Assembly: GCA_011525625.1 (NCBI GenBank)
Contig: WYAX01000018.1
Location: 1-42,396 of the forward strand
Source: Nitrospira defluvii
GTDB lineage: Bacteria; Nitrospirota; Nitrospiria; Nitrospirales; Nitrospiraceae
Reading direction: 5' to 3'
DNA: 42,396 bases
Position numbers and translations under genes: made by a program. Below are positions 8,343 to 17,037 of the stretch, in pieces. The notes under the pieces are model-generated. The model made no database searches and was not told where the DNA came from. It saw only the letters and a program-made list of their open reading frames with translations. The stretch's first letter is position 1. Every line of letters begins with the position of its first letter.

Positions 8343-9239
8343 ATGAACAAACTGATTAAGAAAGCCGATGTACTGATCGAGGCACTGCCGTACATCCGTA
8401 CCTTCAAGGGCAAGACCGTCGTCGTGAAGTACGGGGGGCATGCGATGACGGACCCTTCGCTCAAAGCGCGGTTTGCGCAAAATGTCGTCCTGCTGAAATA
8501 TGTCGGACTGAATCCGGTCGTCGTGCATGGCGGCGGTCCGCAGATCGATCAGATGCTGGATCGGTTGGGCATGGAAGCGAAGTTCAAGCATGGTGTACGG
8601 GTGACCGATGCCGCGACGATGGAAATTGTGGAGATGGTGCTGGCCGGCCGAATCAATATGGAAATTGTCGACTTGCTCAATCGGCACGGCGGACAGGCGG
8701 TCGGGCTGAGCGGCAAAGACGGGGGGTTGATGCTGACCAAGCCCTTAACCGCGAAGGCGTGGGCAGAAAGCATTGAAAAAGACGTGGATGTCGAGGATAG
8801 CGACGCGGATTTCGGGTTTGTCGGTGACGTAAGGTCGATCGATCCCACCCTGCTCCTCAAACTGCAGGAAGATCACTACATTCCCGTCATCGCCCCTATC
8901 GGGACGGACCGGGAGGGTAATACGTACAACATCAACGCCGATCTGGTTGCGGGCGCGATTGCGGCGGCGTTGCGGGCTGAAAAGTTGGTGATGCTGACCG
9001 ATGTCAAAGGCATCCGTGACGCCAATGGCCGCCATCTGTCGACGGTCTCCCGCAAGGACGTCCAGCGCATGGTCAAACGCGGGACCATCAGTGAGGGCAT
9101 GTTGCCCAAGGTGCATGCCTGCTTGGATGCATTGGCCGGCGGCGTGGGGAAAGCGCATATCATCGACGGCCGGGTGCCGCACGCCATTTTGCTCGAAATC
9201 TTTACCCACAAAGGTATTGGAACCGAGATCGTCGCCTAG
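8343..9239 (+). CDS. argB: Acetylglutamate kinase ArgB
   Basis: Phosphorylates N-acetylglutamate with ATP, the second step of arginine synthesis. The 298-residue length fits the hexameric, arginine-inhibited type, which has an extra N-terminal helix. Visible motifs: Val-Val-Lys-Tyr-Gly-Gly-His-Ala near 27-34 (phosphate-binding Lys29), Val-Val-His-Gly-Gly-Gly-Pro-Gln, and Asn-Ile-Asn-Ala-Asp before a Leu-Thr-Asp-Val-Lys-Gly segment. A good ribosome site (GAGGAG) precedes the ATG. No other arg genes lie nearby, so its presence at the end of the hslVU cluster probably reflects shared transcription only. Confidence 0.96.
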   Translation: MNKLIKKADVLIEALPYIRTFKGKTVVVKYGGHAMTDPSLKARFAQNVVLLKYVGLNPVVVHGGGPQIDQMLDRLGMEAKFKHGVRVTDAATMEIVEMVLAGRINMEIVDLLNRHGGQAVGLSGKDGGLMLTKPLTAKAWAESIEKDVDVEDSDADFGFVGDVRSIDPTLLLKLQEDHYIPVIAPIGTDREGNTYNINADLVAGAIAAALRAEKLVMLTDVKGIRDANGRHLSTVSRKDVQRMVKRGTISEGMLPKVHACLDALAGGVGKAHIIDGRVPHAILLEIFTHKGIGTEIVA

Positions 9240-9290
9240 CCCCTGGCTGTGCGAGCCCTGGTTCATCATCGGTCGTTGATCGGAGTGCCC

Positions 9291-9989
9291 ATGGCGCGGA
9301 AGAAAGTCAGTATCAGCTCGTCAACCAGACGCGCCATCAGGGAGATATTTGCCCGCCTCGACTATGCGCGGTTGGGCCCGATTTACTGCGACGAAGGTGG
9401 TGACGAATTTTGGAAGGCGAAACGGGGGCTCTGCCAACGTCTTGGGACGCGAGTCGCCAATGCCCTCCTGTCCAGACTGACGCCGGGTGGTGCCAGTCTG
9501 TATGTGGGGGCGGGTGTGGCGGAACTTCCGTCGCTCGCCATGGAAACCATGGAGCTGGGACGGCGCGTCGCAGCCTGCAATTTGCGCCGACAGGAAGTGC
9601 AACTGCTGAATCGAGCCTGCGCGAAGTACCCGATTCGGGTGCTTCATCAGGACGCCGGTTCGGTGAAAGGCCGGGTGGACCATCTCTGGCTGGTCAGCGT
9701 CCTGAATGATCCCGAACGGTTTCCGGAACTGTCGGTCCTGTCATACGGGCAGGCGAATCCCGTCACATTCGATGCGCGCAAGTTCATCCCGCAACAGCGC
9801 ACGGTGGCCATGCTGGTGAATCGGTGTCTCGCCCGGCTTACGGTCCCGGGGTTGGTGACCACCACCGTGGAAGAGGCGGTATGGGTGGCCGAGTGGTGTC
9901 ATCGGCGTGGAATCCCCTACCGGATAGAAGAGCAGACCTTTGCCTCGCCCACGGTTGGCGACCCGCTCTGCTTTATGTGGATCGGGTAA
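9291..9989 (+). CDS. Unrecognised protein with a methyltransferase-like Rossmann motif
   Basis: A 232-residue protein, last of the plus-strand cluster and 51 bases after argB. A glycine-rich motif in Ser-Leu-Tyr-Val-Gly-Ala-Gly-Val-Ala-Glu-Leu-Pro, followed about 20 residues later by Ala-Cys-Asn-Leu-Arg, resembles motif I and the acidic-loop region of SAM-dependent methyltransferases, but the usual acidic residue is replaced, so catalysis is uncertain. No signal peptide or membrane segment. I chose ATG 9291 because GGAG lies seven bases upstream; an upstream GTG at 9249 is possible. No specific function can be given. Confidence 0.65.
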   Translation: MARKKVSISSSTRRAIREIFARLDYARLGPIYCDEGGDEFWKAKRGLCQRLGTRVANALLSRLTPGGASLYVGAGVAELPSLAMETMELGRRVAACNLRRQEVQLLNRACAKYPIRVLHQDAGSVKGRVDHLWLVSVLNDPERFPELSVLSYGQANPVTFDARKFIPQQRTVAMLVNRCLARLTVPGLVTTTVEEAVWVAEWCHRRGIPYRIEEQTFASPTVGDPLCFMWIG

Positions 9990-10033
9990 TGGGGTATGGG
10001 TGTGAGCGACGACCGGTGGATCCGCAGGTCTGA

Positions 10034-10573
10034 CTAGACCCAGAATCCTGGGCGGGGTTTGTCCGGCCCTGAGAGGTATTGGCGCGAGTAGCGGATATAG
10101 TTCTGCGCCGATTCGCGAATCCACGCGAGTTCTTGTTCCGTCACAGGCCGTTTGACTTTGGCTGGGGATCCCAGGATCAGGCTCTTGGGAGGCACGATGG
10201 TCTGTTCCGTGACCAAGGCACCGGCGCCGACGACGGAATCCTCCCCGATGACCGCCCCGTCCATGATGATGGCACCCATGCCGACCAGGACCCGGTTCTG
10301 AACGGTGCAGCCGTGCAGCACCACGTGGTGGCCGATCGTCACATCATCGCCGATGATGAGCGGGTGGGTGTCGTGCGTGACGTGCAACATGCAGAGGTCC
10401 TGGACGTTGGTCCGGTTTCCGATACGGATGTAGTTCACATCGCCTCGAATGACGGCGTGAAACCAGGCACTGCACTCTTCGCCCATCACGACGTCGCCGA
10501 TGATGACGGCGGTGTCTTCGATAAAACAGGAGGAGGGAATAGTTGGCGTGATGCCCTGAAAGGTTCGAATCAT
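10034..10573 (-). CDS. Gamma-carbonic-anhydrase-like hexapeptide-repeat protein
   Basis: A 179-residue left-handed beta-helix protein of the YrdA/PaaY/CaiE group. Repeated hexapeptides such as Ile-Gly-Asp-Val-Val-Met and Ile-Gly-Glu-Asp-Ser-Val fill most of the length. Candidate metal ligands are kept: His64 or His67 in Leu-His-Val-Thr-His, His82 in Gly-His-His and His87 in Leu-His-Gly-Cys, which would bind zinc or iron at subunit interfaces of a trimer. Family members hydrate CO2 or have unknown or thioesterase activity; which applies here cannot be told. It lies divergently from rimO across an 83-base gap and converges with the methyltransferase-like gene. Confidence 0.88.
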   Translation of the reverse strand: MIRTFQGITPTIPSSCFIEDTAVIIGDVVMGEECSAWFHAVIRGDVNYIRIGNRTNVQDLCMLHVTHDTHPLIIGDDVTIGHHVVLHGCTVQNRVLVGMGAIIMDGAVIGEDSVVGAGALVTEQTIVPPKSLILGSPAKVKRPVTEQELAWIRESAQNYIRYSRQYLSGPDKPRPGFWV

Positions 10574-10618
10574 GGGGCAATCTAGGACAGCTCCGGCTGG
10601 AATAGCAAGAGGCCTCGT

Positions 10619-10648
10619 TTGACAGACTTTTCCGGCCTTTCGTAGACT
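10619..10648 (+). promoter_or_regulatory. Probable promoter of rimO
   Basis: TTGACA (perfect -35) is followed after 18 bases by TAGACT (4 of 6). The start point would fall within a few bases of the rimO ATG at 10657, so the message may be leaderless or nearly so, which fits the lack of a clear ribosome site. Confidence 0.4.
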
Positions 10649-10656
10649 GACGGGCT

Positions 10657-12111
10657 ATGGCTTCATCATTGATTACTCCATCACGTACGAAACGCACGAA
10701 ACCCACCATCGGTTTTGTGAACCTGGGTTGTTCCAAGAACCAAGTCGATTCCGAGGTCATGCTCGGCACGCTGGTGGCCGGCGGGTTTCAACTGACCGGC
10801 GATGCCCGTGCTGCCGAAGTCGTGATCATCAATACCTGCGGCTTTATCGAAGAGGCCAAACAGGAGTCCATCAACAGCATCATCGAACACGGGCGCCTCA
10901 AAAAGTCAGGGTCCTGTCGGGTATTGATCGCCGCCGGGTGTCTGGCGCAGCGGTACCAGGGCGAACTTCTAAAGGAACTCCCTGAATTGGATGGGGTGGT
11001 CGGTACGGGCGAGTTCGGTCGCATCGCCGAGATTTGTCGCAGCCTCCTGGCTCCCAAAGCTCGTCAACAACGTGTCTGGCTCGGCCAGCCACCCTACTTG
11101 TACGATGTCGAGACGCCGCGCATCCGGCTGGGGACGCCCCACAGCGCCTACCTCAAAATTGCCGAAGGCTGTAACCGCAACTGTGCGTTCTGCGCCATTC
11201 CGATCATGAGGGGCAAGCAGCGAAGCCGCCCGATCGACTCGATCGTGGCAGAGGCGAAGCGGTTGGGGCAGGAAGGCGTGAAGGAACTCAACCTGATTTC
11301 GCAGGACACGATCAACTACGGCGTGGACATCGGGTTGAAGCAAGGCCTCACGGCGCTCCTGCGCGAATTGATCACGGTCGATGACGTACGGTGGATCAGA
11401 CCCTTCTATTTGTACCCCCAGCAGGTCACGGACGAGCTGTTGGAGCTGTATGCCGGAGCGCCGCGTATCACGAAGTATCTCGACATGCCGTTGCAACATA
11501 TCAGCGACCGCATGCTGAAGCGCATGCATCGGTTGGGTGATCGCAAACACATCACCAAGCTGGTTGAACGGATCCGCACGAAGATCCCCGGTGTGTTTTT
11601 TCGTACGGCGTTCATCGTCGGATTTCCCGGCGAGACCGATGAGCACTTTGAAGAATTGAAGCAGTTCATCCTCGACATGGAGTTCGATCGCGTCGCGGTC
11701 TTCCTGTATTCAGACGAAGAGGGAACGTCGGCGGTCGATCTCGATCACAAAGTCGAACAGGCGGTGATGGAGGAGCGGCGCAACGAATTGCTGGCGCTGC
11801 AGGAATCGATTTCAGAGTCCAAGAACCGCGAGTATCTCGGGCGTACGATCGAGGTGCTGATTGATGGAAAGTCTGAAGAATCAGATCGACTGCTTGAGGC
11901 CAGGCATGAGGGGTTGGCGCCGGAAATCGACGGGGTGGTGTATTGTGAACGCGGCGTCGGGAAGCCAGGCGACTTTGTGTCGGTAACGGTGACGGACGTG
12001 GCCGGGTACGATCTCATCGGGCAACCAGCCTCTGGGGTCGAGGCGCGGGCAACCTCCAGCGCGTCCCCGACCCTACTGATGCCCAAAAAGAGCGGGGCAG
12101 GCTACCGGTAG
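10657..12111 (+). CDS. rimO: Ribosomal protein S12 methylthiotransferase RimO
   Basis: Radical-SAM enzyme that adds a methylthio group to the conserved aspartate of ribosomal protein S12. An N-terminal UPF0004 domain carries Cys25, Cys61 and Cys95, which bind one Fe-S cluster. The radical-SAM motif Cys172-x3-Cys176-x2-Cys179 (Gly-Cys-Asn-Arg-Asn-Cys-Ala-Phe-Cys) follows, and a C-terminal TRAM domain ends near Gly-Tyr-Asp-Leu. The opening Gly-Phe-Val-Asn-Leu-Gly-Cys-Ser-Lys-Asn-Gln-Val-Asp-Ser is diagnostic of RimO over MiaB. The 484 residues are somewhat longer than usual because of extra N- and C-terminal tails. Single gene with its own promoter; convergent with the HtrA gene. Confidence 0.96.
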   Translation: MASSLITPSRTKRTKPTIGFVNLGCSKNQVDSEVMLGTLVAGGFQLTGDARAAEVVIINTCGFIEEAKQESINSIIEHGRLKKSGSCRVLIAAGCLAQRYQGELLKELPELDGVVGTGEFGRIAEICRSLLAPKARQQRVWLGQPPYLYDVETPRIRLGTPHSAYLKIAEGCNRNCAFCAIPIMRGKQRSRPIDSIVAEAKRLGQEGVKELNLISQDTINYGVDIGLKQGLTALLRELITVDDVRWIRPFYLYPQQVTDELLELYAGAPRITKYLDMPLQHISDRMLKRMHRLGDRKHITKLVERIRTKIPGVFFRTAFIVGFPGETDEHFEELKQFILDMEFDRVAVFLYSDEEGTSAVDLDHKVEQAVMEERRNELLALQESISESKNREYLGRTIEVLIDGKSEESDRLLEARHEGLAPEIDGVVYCERGVGKPGDFVSVTVTDVAGYDLIGQPASGVEARATSSASPTLLMPKKSGAGYR

Positions 12112-12136
12112 AGTGGTGCCGGCCGATAGCCTGTCC
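12096..12136. terminator. Stem-loop between convergent rimO and htrA-type gene
   Basis: GG-CAGGCTA-C-CGG pairs with CCG-A-TAGCCTG-T-CC over about 12 bp, with one mismatch and one bulge, around a 14-base loop. It spans the rimO stop codon. There is no T-run on either side, so if it terminates it is not a classical intrinsic terminator. Confidence 0.35.
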
Positions 12137-12149
12137 ACGCCGCTCGCCG

Positions 12150-13628
12150 TTACACCTTGGCGCTCAGATACAGCGATGCACCCCGTCGATTGATGAGAAC
12201 CAGTACGGTCTGTCCCTTCTTCAGATGTGATGCCGCCTGATCATACTCCTTCACTGTCGTGACCGGCTTTCGGTTGATCTCGCGGATCACGTCGCCGGGC
12301 ATCAAGCCCGCTCGTTCCGCATCGCTGTCGGGGTCGACCGCAGTGACCACGACTCCAGAGATCTTTCCCTTGAGTCCGAGCTCTTGCGCCGTATCACGAT
12401 CCAGTTCCTGTACCGCGAGTCCCGCCAGGGGCTGATCAGAGGGCCCGGCCTCCGCCTTGGCCACCTGCGGATTGTCGGGCAACTCGGCGATGGTCACCAC
12501 CAGCTCTTTTTCCTGGCCATCCCGCATCACCTTCACGGTAACTTTGCTGCCGACCGCACTTCGGGTCACCGCGCGTTGAAGCGTGACGGCGTCTTCGATC
12601 GGGGTGCCCTGAAATGAGAGGATCACGTCACCCTGTTTGATGCCGGCCTTCTCCGCCGGTCCCTCTTCCTTCACATCGGTCACCACGGCTCCGTTGCTGC
12701 CGGTCACGCCGAAGGACTTGGCGAGATCATGGTTCAGATCCTGGATACCGATGCCGAGGAATCCACGCACCACCTTGCCGGTCTTCACCAGACTTTCATA
12801 AATCGGTTTACTCATGCCCGTCGGGACTGCGAACCCCACGCCCTGATAGCCGCCGGTTTGGGAGAAGATGGCCGTGTTGATGCCGACGAGTTCACCTCTG
12901 GTATTCACGAGCGCGCCGCCGCTGTTCCCGGGATTGATGGCGGCATCGGTCTGGATGAAATCTTCATACTGCGTGATGCCCATGTGCCCGCGTCCCAAGG
13001 CACTCACGATTCCCAGGGTGACGGTAGAATTTAGGCCAAACGGATTTCCCACCGCCAGGACATATTCGCCCACTTGAAGCCGACTGGAATCACCCCAGGG
13101 AATGGTCGGTAGTTGCGATCCGTCGATTTTCACTACCGCCACGTCGCTCTTCGGATCCGTGCCGACGATCCGTCCTTTGAACTCACGTTTGTCCGGAAGG
13201 GTCACGGTCACGGTTTTGGCTCCGGCGATCACATGGTTGTTGGTGAGGACATAGCCGTCAGGGGATACGATGACCCCCGAGCCCTGCCCGCCACCGCGCC
13301 GTTCCTTCGGCTCCATCGGTGGTCCGAATCGCCGAGGACCGAACGGCGATCCGAAGAAGTCTTCCGGGCGTCCGCGATGGCGGCCCCCGTCGGACACTTC
13401 CTCGGCGCCGCTTGTCGTGATGTTGACGACTGCAGGGGTGACGGTTTTTGCCACATCGGTGAACCCGGCTGCGGGAAGGACACTGCCGACCGCGACCGGA
13501 CGTGGTTCGGTGCTCGGCGACGAATTGGACGCGTGGGATGTCGTGAGAGGGGTATAACTCCAGATCAAAGCCGCACCCAAACCGGCGATGCCGGCGAACA
13601 GACTCAGCGATTGCGTGGGTCGTTTCAT
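12150..13628 (-). CDS. Periplasmic HtrA/DegP-type serine protease (Do family)
   Basis: A 492-residue trypsin-like protease and chaperone for misfolded envelope proteins. A hydrophobic N-terminal segment (about 8-25) exports or anchors it. The catalytic triad is His132 (Asn-Asn-His-Val), Asp162 (Ser-Asp-Val-Ala-Val) and Ser236 (Gly-Asn-Ser-Gly-Gly-Ala). Two PDZ domains follow, each with a Gly-Asp-Val-Ile motif. A Gly/Arg/Pro-rich insert at about 82-114 corresponds to the LA loop region. A strong AGGAGG ribosome site precedes the ATG. It lies 120 bases downstream of a two-component pair on the same strand, the arrangement of known envelope-stress systems such as mycobacterial MprAB-PepD, so regulation by that pair is likely. 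Confidence 0.93.
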   Translation of the reverse strand: MKRPTQSLSLFAGIAGLGAALIWSYTPLTTSHASNSSPSTEPRPVAVGSVLPAAGFTDVAKTVTPAVVNITTSGAEEVSDGGRHRGRPEDFFGSPFGPRRFGPPMEPKERRGGGQGSGVIVSPDGYVLTNNHVIAGAKTVTVTLPDKREFKGRIVGTDPKSDVAVVKIDGSQLPTIPWGDSSRLQVGEYVLAVGNPFGLNSTVTLGIVSALGRGHMGITQYEDFIQTDAAINPGNSGGALVNTRGELVGINTAIFSQTGGYQGVGFAVPTGMSKPIYESLVKTGKVVRGFLGIGIQDLNHDLAKSFGVTGSNGAVVTDVKEEGPAEKAGIKQGDVILSFQGTPIEDAVTLQRAVTRSAVGSKVTVKVMRDGQEKELVVTIAELPDNPQVAKAEAGPSDQPLAGLAVQELDRDTAQELGLKGKISGVVVTAVDPDSDAERAGLMPGDVIREINRKPVTTVKEYDQAASHLKKGQTVLVLINRRGASLYLSAKV

Positions 13629-13727
13629 GGAACTCCTCCTCCTAAACGTTCGGTGATATGCCTGCGCAGGAGACGGTCCCGCGTGTGAGATTCACTTGGA
13701 ACGTAGCAACCGAGGATGAGAAACCAA

Positions 13728-13752
13728 TTAAGGCGGGATTAAAAGTTCTTAA
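13728..13752. promoter_or_regulatory. TTAA repeats at 10-11 bp spacing upstream of the HtrA gene
   Basis: TTAA occurs at 13728, 13739 and 13749, once per helical turn, in the gap between the kinase stop codon and the HtrA gene. OmpR-family regulators bind direct repeats of this spacing, so this is a candidate site for the adjacent response regulator. The sequence match outside TTAA is limited. Confidence 0.35.
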
Positions 13753-15152
13753 GCTGTCGGTGGCGCGAGGGGAAGTACGAGCGTAAAGGTTGAGCCGTTG
13801 CCCACGTCGCTGTGTACCTCGATGTGGCCGTGATGCGCGTCGGCAATCCAGGCGCAGATGGACAGACCGAGTCCGGTTCCTTTTTTCGTGTGGGCTCTTG
13901 CATCGTCGGTACGGAAGAAACGGTCGAAGATCTGTTTGTGCGCCTCCGGGGGAATACCGATTCCGTAGTCGCGCACCGAGAGGCGTGCCGTTCGGCCTTC
14001 CACCCGGAGGTCGATTTCCACCTTGCCTTGCGGGTAGGAATACTTCACGGCGTTGTCGACGAGGTTGAGAATGAGTTCACGGAGCCGGAGTTCGTCGCCC
14101 TGCACGGTAGCCGGCTGAATCGTGCCCATGATGACGTCGATCTCTCGTTCTTGGCCCAGGAGGCAGGCTTGACGTTGAATGTCTTCCACCAATGCCTCCA
14201 GGCGAACCGGCTCGCACTCGGTTTTCACCTGTCCCATATCCGCCCGTGAGAGGAAGAGCAGTTCCTCCACAATGCGTGACATGCGGTCGATTTCTTCCAA
14301 ATTGCTTTCCAGCACGGCGATGTAATCTTCGACCGGCCGAGGTCGGCGCAGCACCAATTCGCTTTCGCCCTTCATGACGGTGAGTGGGGTGCGCAGTTCG
14401 TGGGAAGCGTCGCTACTGAATTGCCGGATCTGCGCGAAGGAGGTTTCCAGTCGCGCAATCATATTGTTGAAGGTGTCGGTCAGTCGCCCGATTTCGTCGG
14501 AGGATCGTTCGGAAGTGAGTCGTTGAGTCAGGTCCCCCGCGGCAATCCGTTGCGCCGCCACGGTAATGGAATCGACCGGCCGTAAGGCGCGTCCGGCGAG
14601 AAACCAGCCTCCCACCAGCGACACGACCAACGCGATCGGGGCCATGACCAGCAGGACCAGGAGGAACCGGCGGAGGGTTTCCTCGACTCCTTCCAGGGTC
14701 GTGCCGACCTGCACGATGTAGAGCAGAGACCCGCGATAAATGATCGGAACGGAAACCAGCCGGAGCGGGGGTTCGTTGGGGTACCTCGCCGATTCGAACA
14801 CCGTGCTGCCGGTAAAGGCCGCCTCGAGCGCCGATCGGCTCAGCGGCACGTCGTGTTGACGGATGTTGGGGGATCGGATGGTGATCGTCCCGGTGGGACT
14901 GAAAATTTGAAAGAATTTGTCGATGCGCGTCAACTCGGGGAACTGACTCAACAGTGCGTCTTCATCGATCAAGGGCAGGAACCCCCGCTTCTCCAGCGAG
15001 CGCACGGCCGCCGATGCGGTTTCCTGCAGCGACTCATCAACCTGATCGCGGAGGCCTCGGGCCGTGATGGTATACAGCACCACGGAGAAAGTCATCAAAA
15101 TCAGGGCCAGGGCCGTTCCGTACCAGAGCGTGAGCCGGACGCGAAGCGGCAT
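13749..15152 (-). CDS. Membrane sensor histidine kinase (envelope-stress type)
   Basis: A 467-residue kinase with transmembrane segments at about 8-28 and 163-187, a roughly 130-residue periplasmic sensor domain between them, a HAMP domain (about 188-240), a HisKA dimerisation domain with the phospho-accepting His251 in Ser-His-Glu-Leu-Arg-Thr-Pro, and a HATPase domain with N box (Leu-Val-Asp-Asn-Ala-Val-Lys-Tyr), Asp-Tyr-Gly-Ile-Gly-Ile and Gly-Thr-Gly-Leu-Gly-Leu-Ser. The order fits the CusS/BaeS/MprB-type group. Its ATG overlaps the response regulator stop by one base, so the two are translationally coupled. The HtrA-type protease gene follows downstream. The stimulus cannot be read from sequence; misfolded envelope protein is an inference from the neighbour. 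Confidence 0.92.
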   Translation of the reverse strand: MPLRVRLTLWYGTALALILMTFSVVLYTITARGLRDQVDESLQETASAAVRSLEKRGFLPLIDEDALLSQFPELTRIDKFFQIFSPTGTITIRSPNIRQHDVPLSRSALEAAFTGSTVFESARYPNEPPLRLVSVPIIYRGSLLYIVQVGTTLEGVEETLRRFLLVLLVMAPIALVVSLVGGWFLAGRALRPVDSITVAAQRIAAGDLTQRLTSERSSDEIGRLTDTFNNMIARLETSFAQIRQFSSDASHELRTPLTVMKGESELVLRRPRPVEDYIAVLESNLEEIDRMSRIVEELLFLSRADMGQVKTECEPVRLEALVEDIQRQACLLGQEREIDVIMGTIQPATVQGDELRLRELILNLVDNAVKYSYPQGKVEIDLRVEGRTARLSVRDYGIGIPPEAHKQIFDRFFRTDDARAHTKKGTGLGLSICAWIADAHHGHIEVHSDVGNGSTFTLVLPLAPPTA

Positions 15153-15823
15153 CAGTCCACCTTGAGCATGTACCCACTCCCTCGGATGGTGTGAATCAGC
15201 TTTCGGGCCCGCCCGCGATCGATCTTATTCCGCAAGTAATTCACGTAGACGTCGATGACGTTGGTGAAGGTGTCGAAATCCTGATTCCAGACGTGATCGG
15301 AAATCATGGGGCGAGTCAGGACTCTCCCCGCATGCCGCATGAAATATTCCAGCAGCGCGTATTCCTTGACCGTGAGGTCGATGCGTTGTCCCCCGCGCGT
15401 GACTTCACGAGTGGCGGGATTGAGGATGAGGTCATCGATCTGCAGGGTGCCTGCGGTTTCCGCGGTGCCGCGCCGCAAGAGCGCCCGGACCCGGGCGAGC
15501 AACTCGTCGATGGCGAACGGTTTGGTCAGGTAGTCGTCTGCGCCCGCATCGAGGCCCTTGACCCGCTGATCCACCTTTGACTGCGCGGTCAGAATCAACA
15601 CCGGCGTTTGAATCTTCTCCTTGCGCAGGCGTGTGAGTACCTCCATGCCGGGAAGGCCCGGCAGCATCAGATCGATCATGATGAGGTCGTAGCTGCCGAT
15701 GAGGGCCAGGTCGAGCCCTTGGGCGCCGTCTTCGCAGAGGTCGACGGCGTAACTTTCTTCTTCGAGGGCTCGTTTGATAAACGAGCCGACTTTGGTTTCG
15801 TCTTCAATGACGAGGACGCGCAT
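15152..15823 (-). CDS. OmpR-family response regulator
   Basis: A 223-residue regulator with an N-terminal receiver domain (phospho-acceptor Asp51 in Met-Ile-Asp-Leu-Met-Leu-Pro-Gly, acidic pair Glu7-Asp8, and Lys in Leu-Thr-Lys-Pro-Phe) and a C-terminal OmpR/PhoB winged helix with Leu-Thr-Val-Lys-Glu-Tyr-Ala-Leu-Leu and a Val-Asp-Val-Tyr-Val-Asn-Tyr-Leu-Arg recognition region. First gene of a set with the kinase and HtrA protease. An extended -10 promoter lies just upstream. Confidence 0.93.
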   Translation of the reverse strand: MRVLVIEDETKVGSFIKRALEEESYAVDLCEDGAQGLDLALIGSYDLIMIDLMLPGLPGMEVLTRLRKEKIQTPVLILTAQSKVDQRVKGLDAGADDYLTKPFAIDELLARVRALLRRGTAETAGTLQIDDLILNPATREVTRGGQRIDLTVKEYALLEYFMRHAGRVLTRPMISDHVWNQDFDTFTNVIDVYVNYLRNKIDRGRARKLIHTIRGSGYMLKVD

Positions 15824-15847
15824 ACGAGAGGCCCATAGAATTGCAGG

Positions 15848-15876
15848 ATTATAGCAGAGGTGGTCGGCTCTGTGAG
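15848..15876 (-). promoter_or_regulatory. Promoter of the response regulator-kinase genes
   Basis: The minus strand has a perfect -10 TATAAT preceded by TGC (extended -10) and, 17 bases upstream, CTCACA (4 of 6). Transcription would start about 18 bases before the regulator ATG. Confidence 0.6.
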
Positions 15877-15892
15877 CAGGGGAAACGTTACG

Positions 15893-17035
15893 TCAGGGGA
15901 GATCGTGAGAGACGGGGACGGAGCGGCCTGGGTCGCGTAGGCGGCAGAGCGAGCGGATGTCTGCCCAATCTTCTCCCGGAAGCAGTGGTTGTGGATCGGG
16001 TGGTGTGGGGCCTGCCAGCGCGACAAGGGTGGCGAGCCGTTCGTTCATGTCCGGGTGAGTGGAGAGAAATTCCGGTGGGGCCTGATGGTTCTGTTCGCTT
16101 TGTTGCATGCCGTTGTAGATTGCCACCATGGCAGCCGGATCCAGACGGGCGGCCTGCAGCATGTGCAGTCCTTCGATGTCGGCTTCCCGTTCATGTGCGC
16201 GACTATAGTGCAGGGTTCCCATCGCACGTGCGCCCAAGATGCCCCAGGCCAATCCTCCCGACAAGTCTCCCGAGATGGCTGTCAGGAGCAGCGAACCGGC
16301 GGTCTGTTCGAGGATCGTTTTGGTGGTGTGACGTTGATAGATATGTTGGAGCTCATGCGCCAGGACCCCGGCGAGTTCTTCCGGGCTGTTGGTTCGTTCC
16401 AGGAGACCACGGAGCAGAATGACCTGTCCGCCCGGCGCGGCAAACGCATTCACCGTTGGGTTGTCGACGACGGACAGGGTGATCCGGTAGGGGGCTACCG
16501 GACGCGTGGCTGCGAGCGTCTGTGCAATGTGATCCAACTTTTGTAGCCGTTTAGGGTCGCGACATTGCTGATTGTTTGGCGCTAGTCGGTCGACGACCTG
16601 ACGGCCCAATGATTCTTCCAAGCTGACAGGGACATAGGGCGCGGCAACGGAGGCAATTCCGGGAATGCCCCACCGGTAGAAGCCGATGAGCATGAACACC
16701 ACACCCAGCGCGGCGCCCAGGGTCCAGCGGAGGCGTGCCTGCCGCCATGCTGGGTCGTGAAGATGGCGCGCCATACCGCGTGCGGCCGCATGGATCTCGG
16801 TCAAGACTGCAGGTGTGGCGACGACGAGCGTTTCGCAGGGCTCCGGCCCGAACTCCAACCGGACCGGTTCGCCGCGGTAGGCGCCCTGGGTCTGGCGGAT
16901 CTGATCATAGGGCCACTGCCGGCTGCTGCCGTCCGCCATCACGATCAGCAGGCTGCTCGGAGTCACGGTGAGGGTCACCGGGTGTCGCGTCGCGGTGCGG
17001 CCATCCAGATAGTGGGCGGGTCGAGCGGTCGCCAT
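15893..17035 (-). CDS. M48-family membrane zinc metalloprotease
   Basis: A 380-residue peptidase of the HtpX/Oma1/BepA class. The N-terminal part (1-100) is a soluble domain without a recognised motif, followed by one membrane segment at about 105-121 and a protease domain with the zinc site His227-Glu-Leu-Gln-His231 and third ligand Glu284 in His-Glu-Arg-Glu-Ala-Asp. The Ser-Thr-His-Pro segment toward the C-terminus is also typical of M48. The ATG at 17035 starts two bases after the DUF898 gene stop, whereas an upstream in-frame start would overlap that gene by over 300 bases. DUF898 and M48 genes are neighbours in many proteobacteria by my recollection, suggesting a joint role in membrane protein turnover. 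Confidence 0.9.
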   Translation of the reverse strand: MATARPAHYLDGRTATRHPVTLTVTPSSLLIVMADGSSRQWPYDQIRQTQGAYRGEPVRLEFGPEPCETLVVATPAVLTEIHAAARGMARHLHDPAWRQARLRWTLGAALGVVFMLIGFYRWGIPGIASVAAPYVPVSLEESLGRQVVDRLAPNNQQCRDPKRLQKLDHIAQTLAATRPVAPYRITLSVVDNPTVNAFAAPGGQVILLRGLLERTNSPEELAGVLAHELQHIYQRHTTKTILEQTAGSLLLTAISGDLSGGLAWGILGARAMGTLHYSRAHEREADIEGLHMLQAARLDPAAMVAIYNGMQQSEQNHQAPPEFLSTHPDMNERLATLVALAGPTPPDPQPLLPGEDWADIRSLCRLRDPGRSVPVSHDLP

Positions 17036-17037
17036 GC

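Noticed and set aside
9291..9989. Nicotianamine-synthase-like identity
   Set aside because: Considered because of its length and Rossmann motif, but specific family motifs were not recognisable.
13629..13748. Sigma-E type promoter before the HtrA gene
   Set aside because: A GAACTT sequence is present, but the only TCTCA-like -10 is 21 bases away, beyond the usual 16-17.
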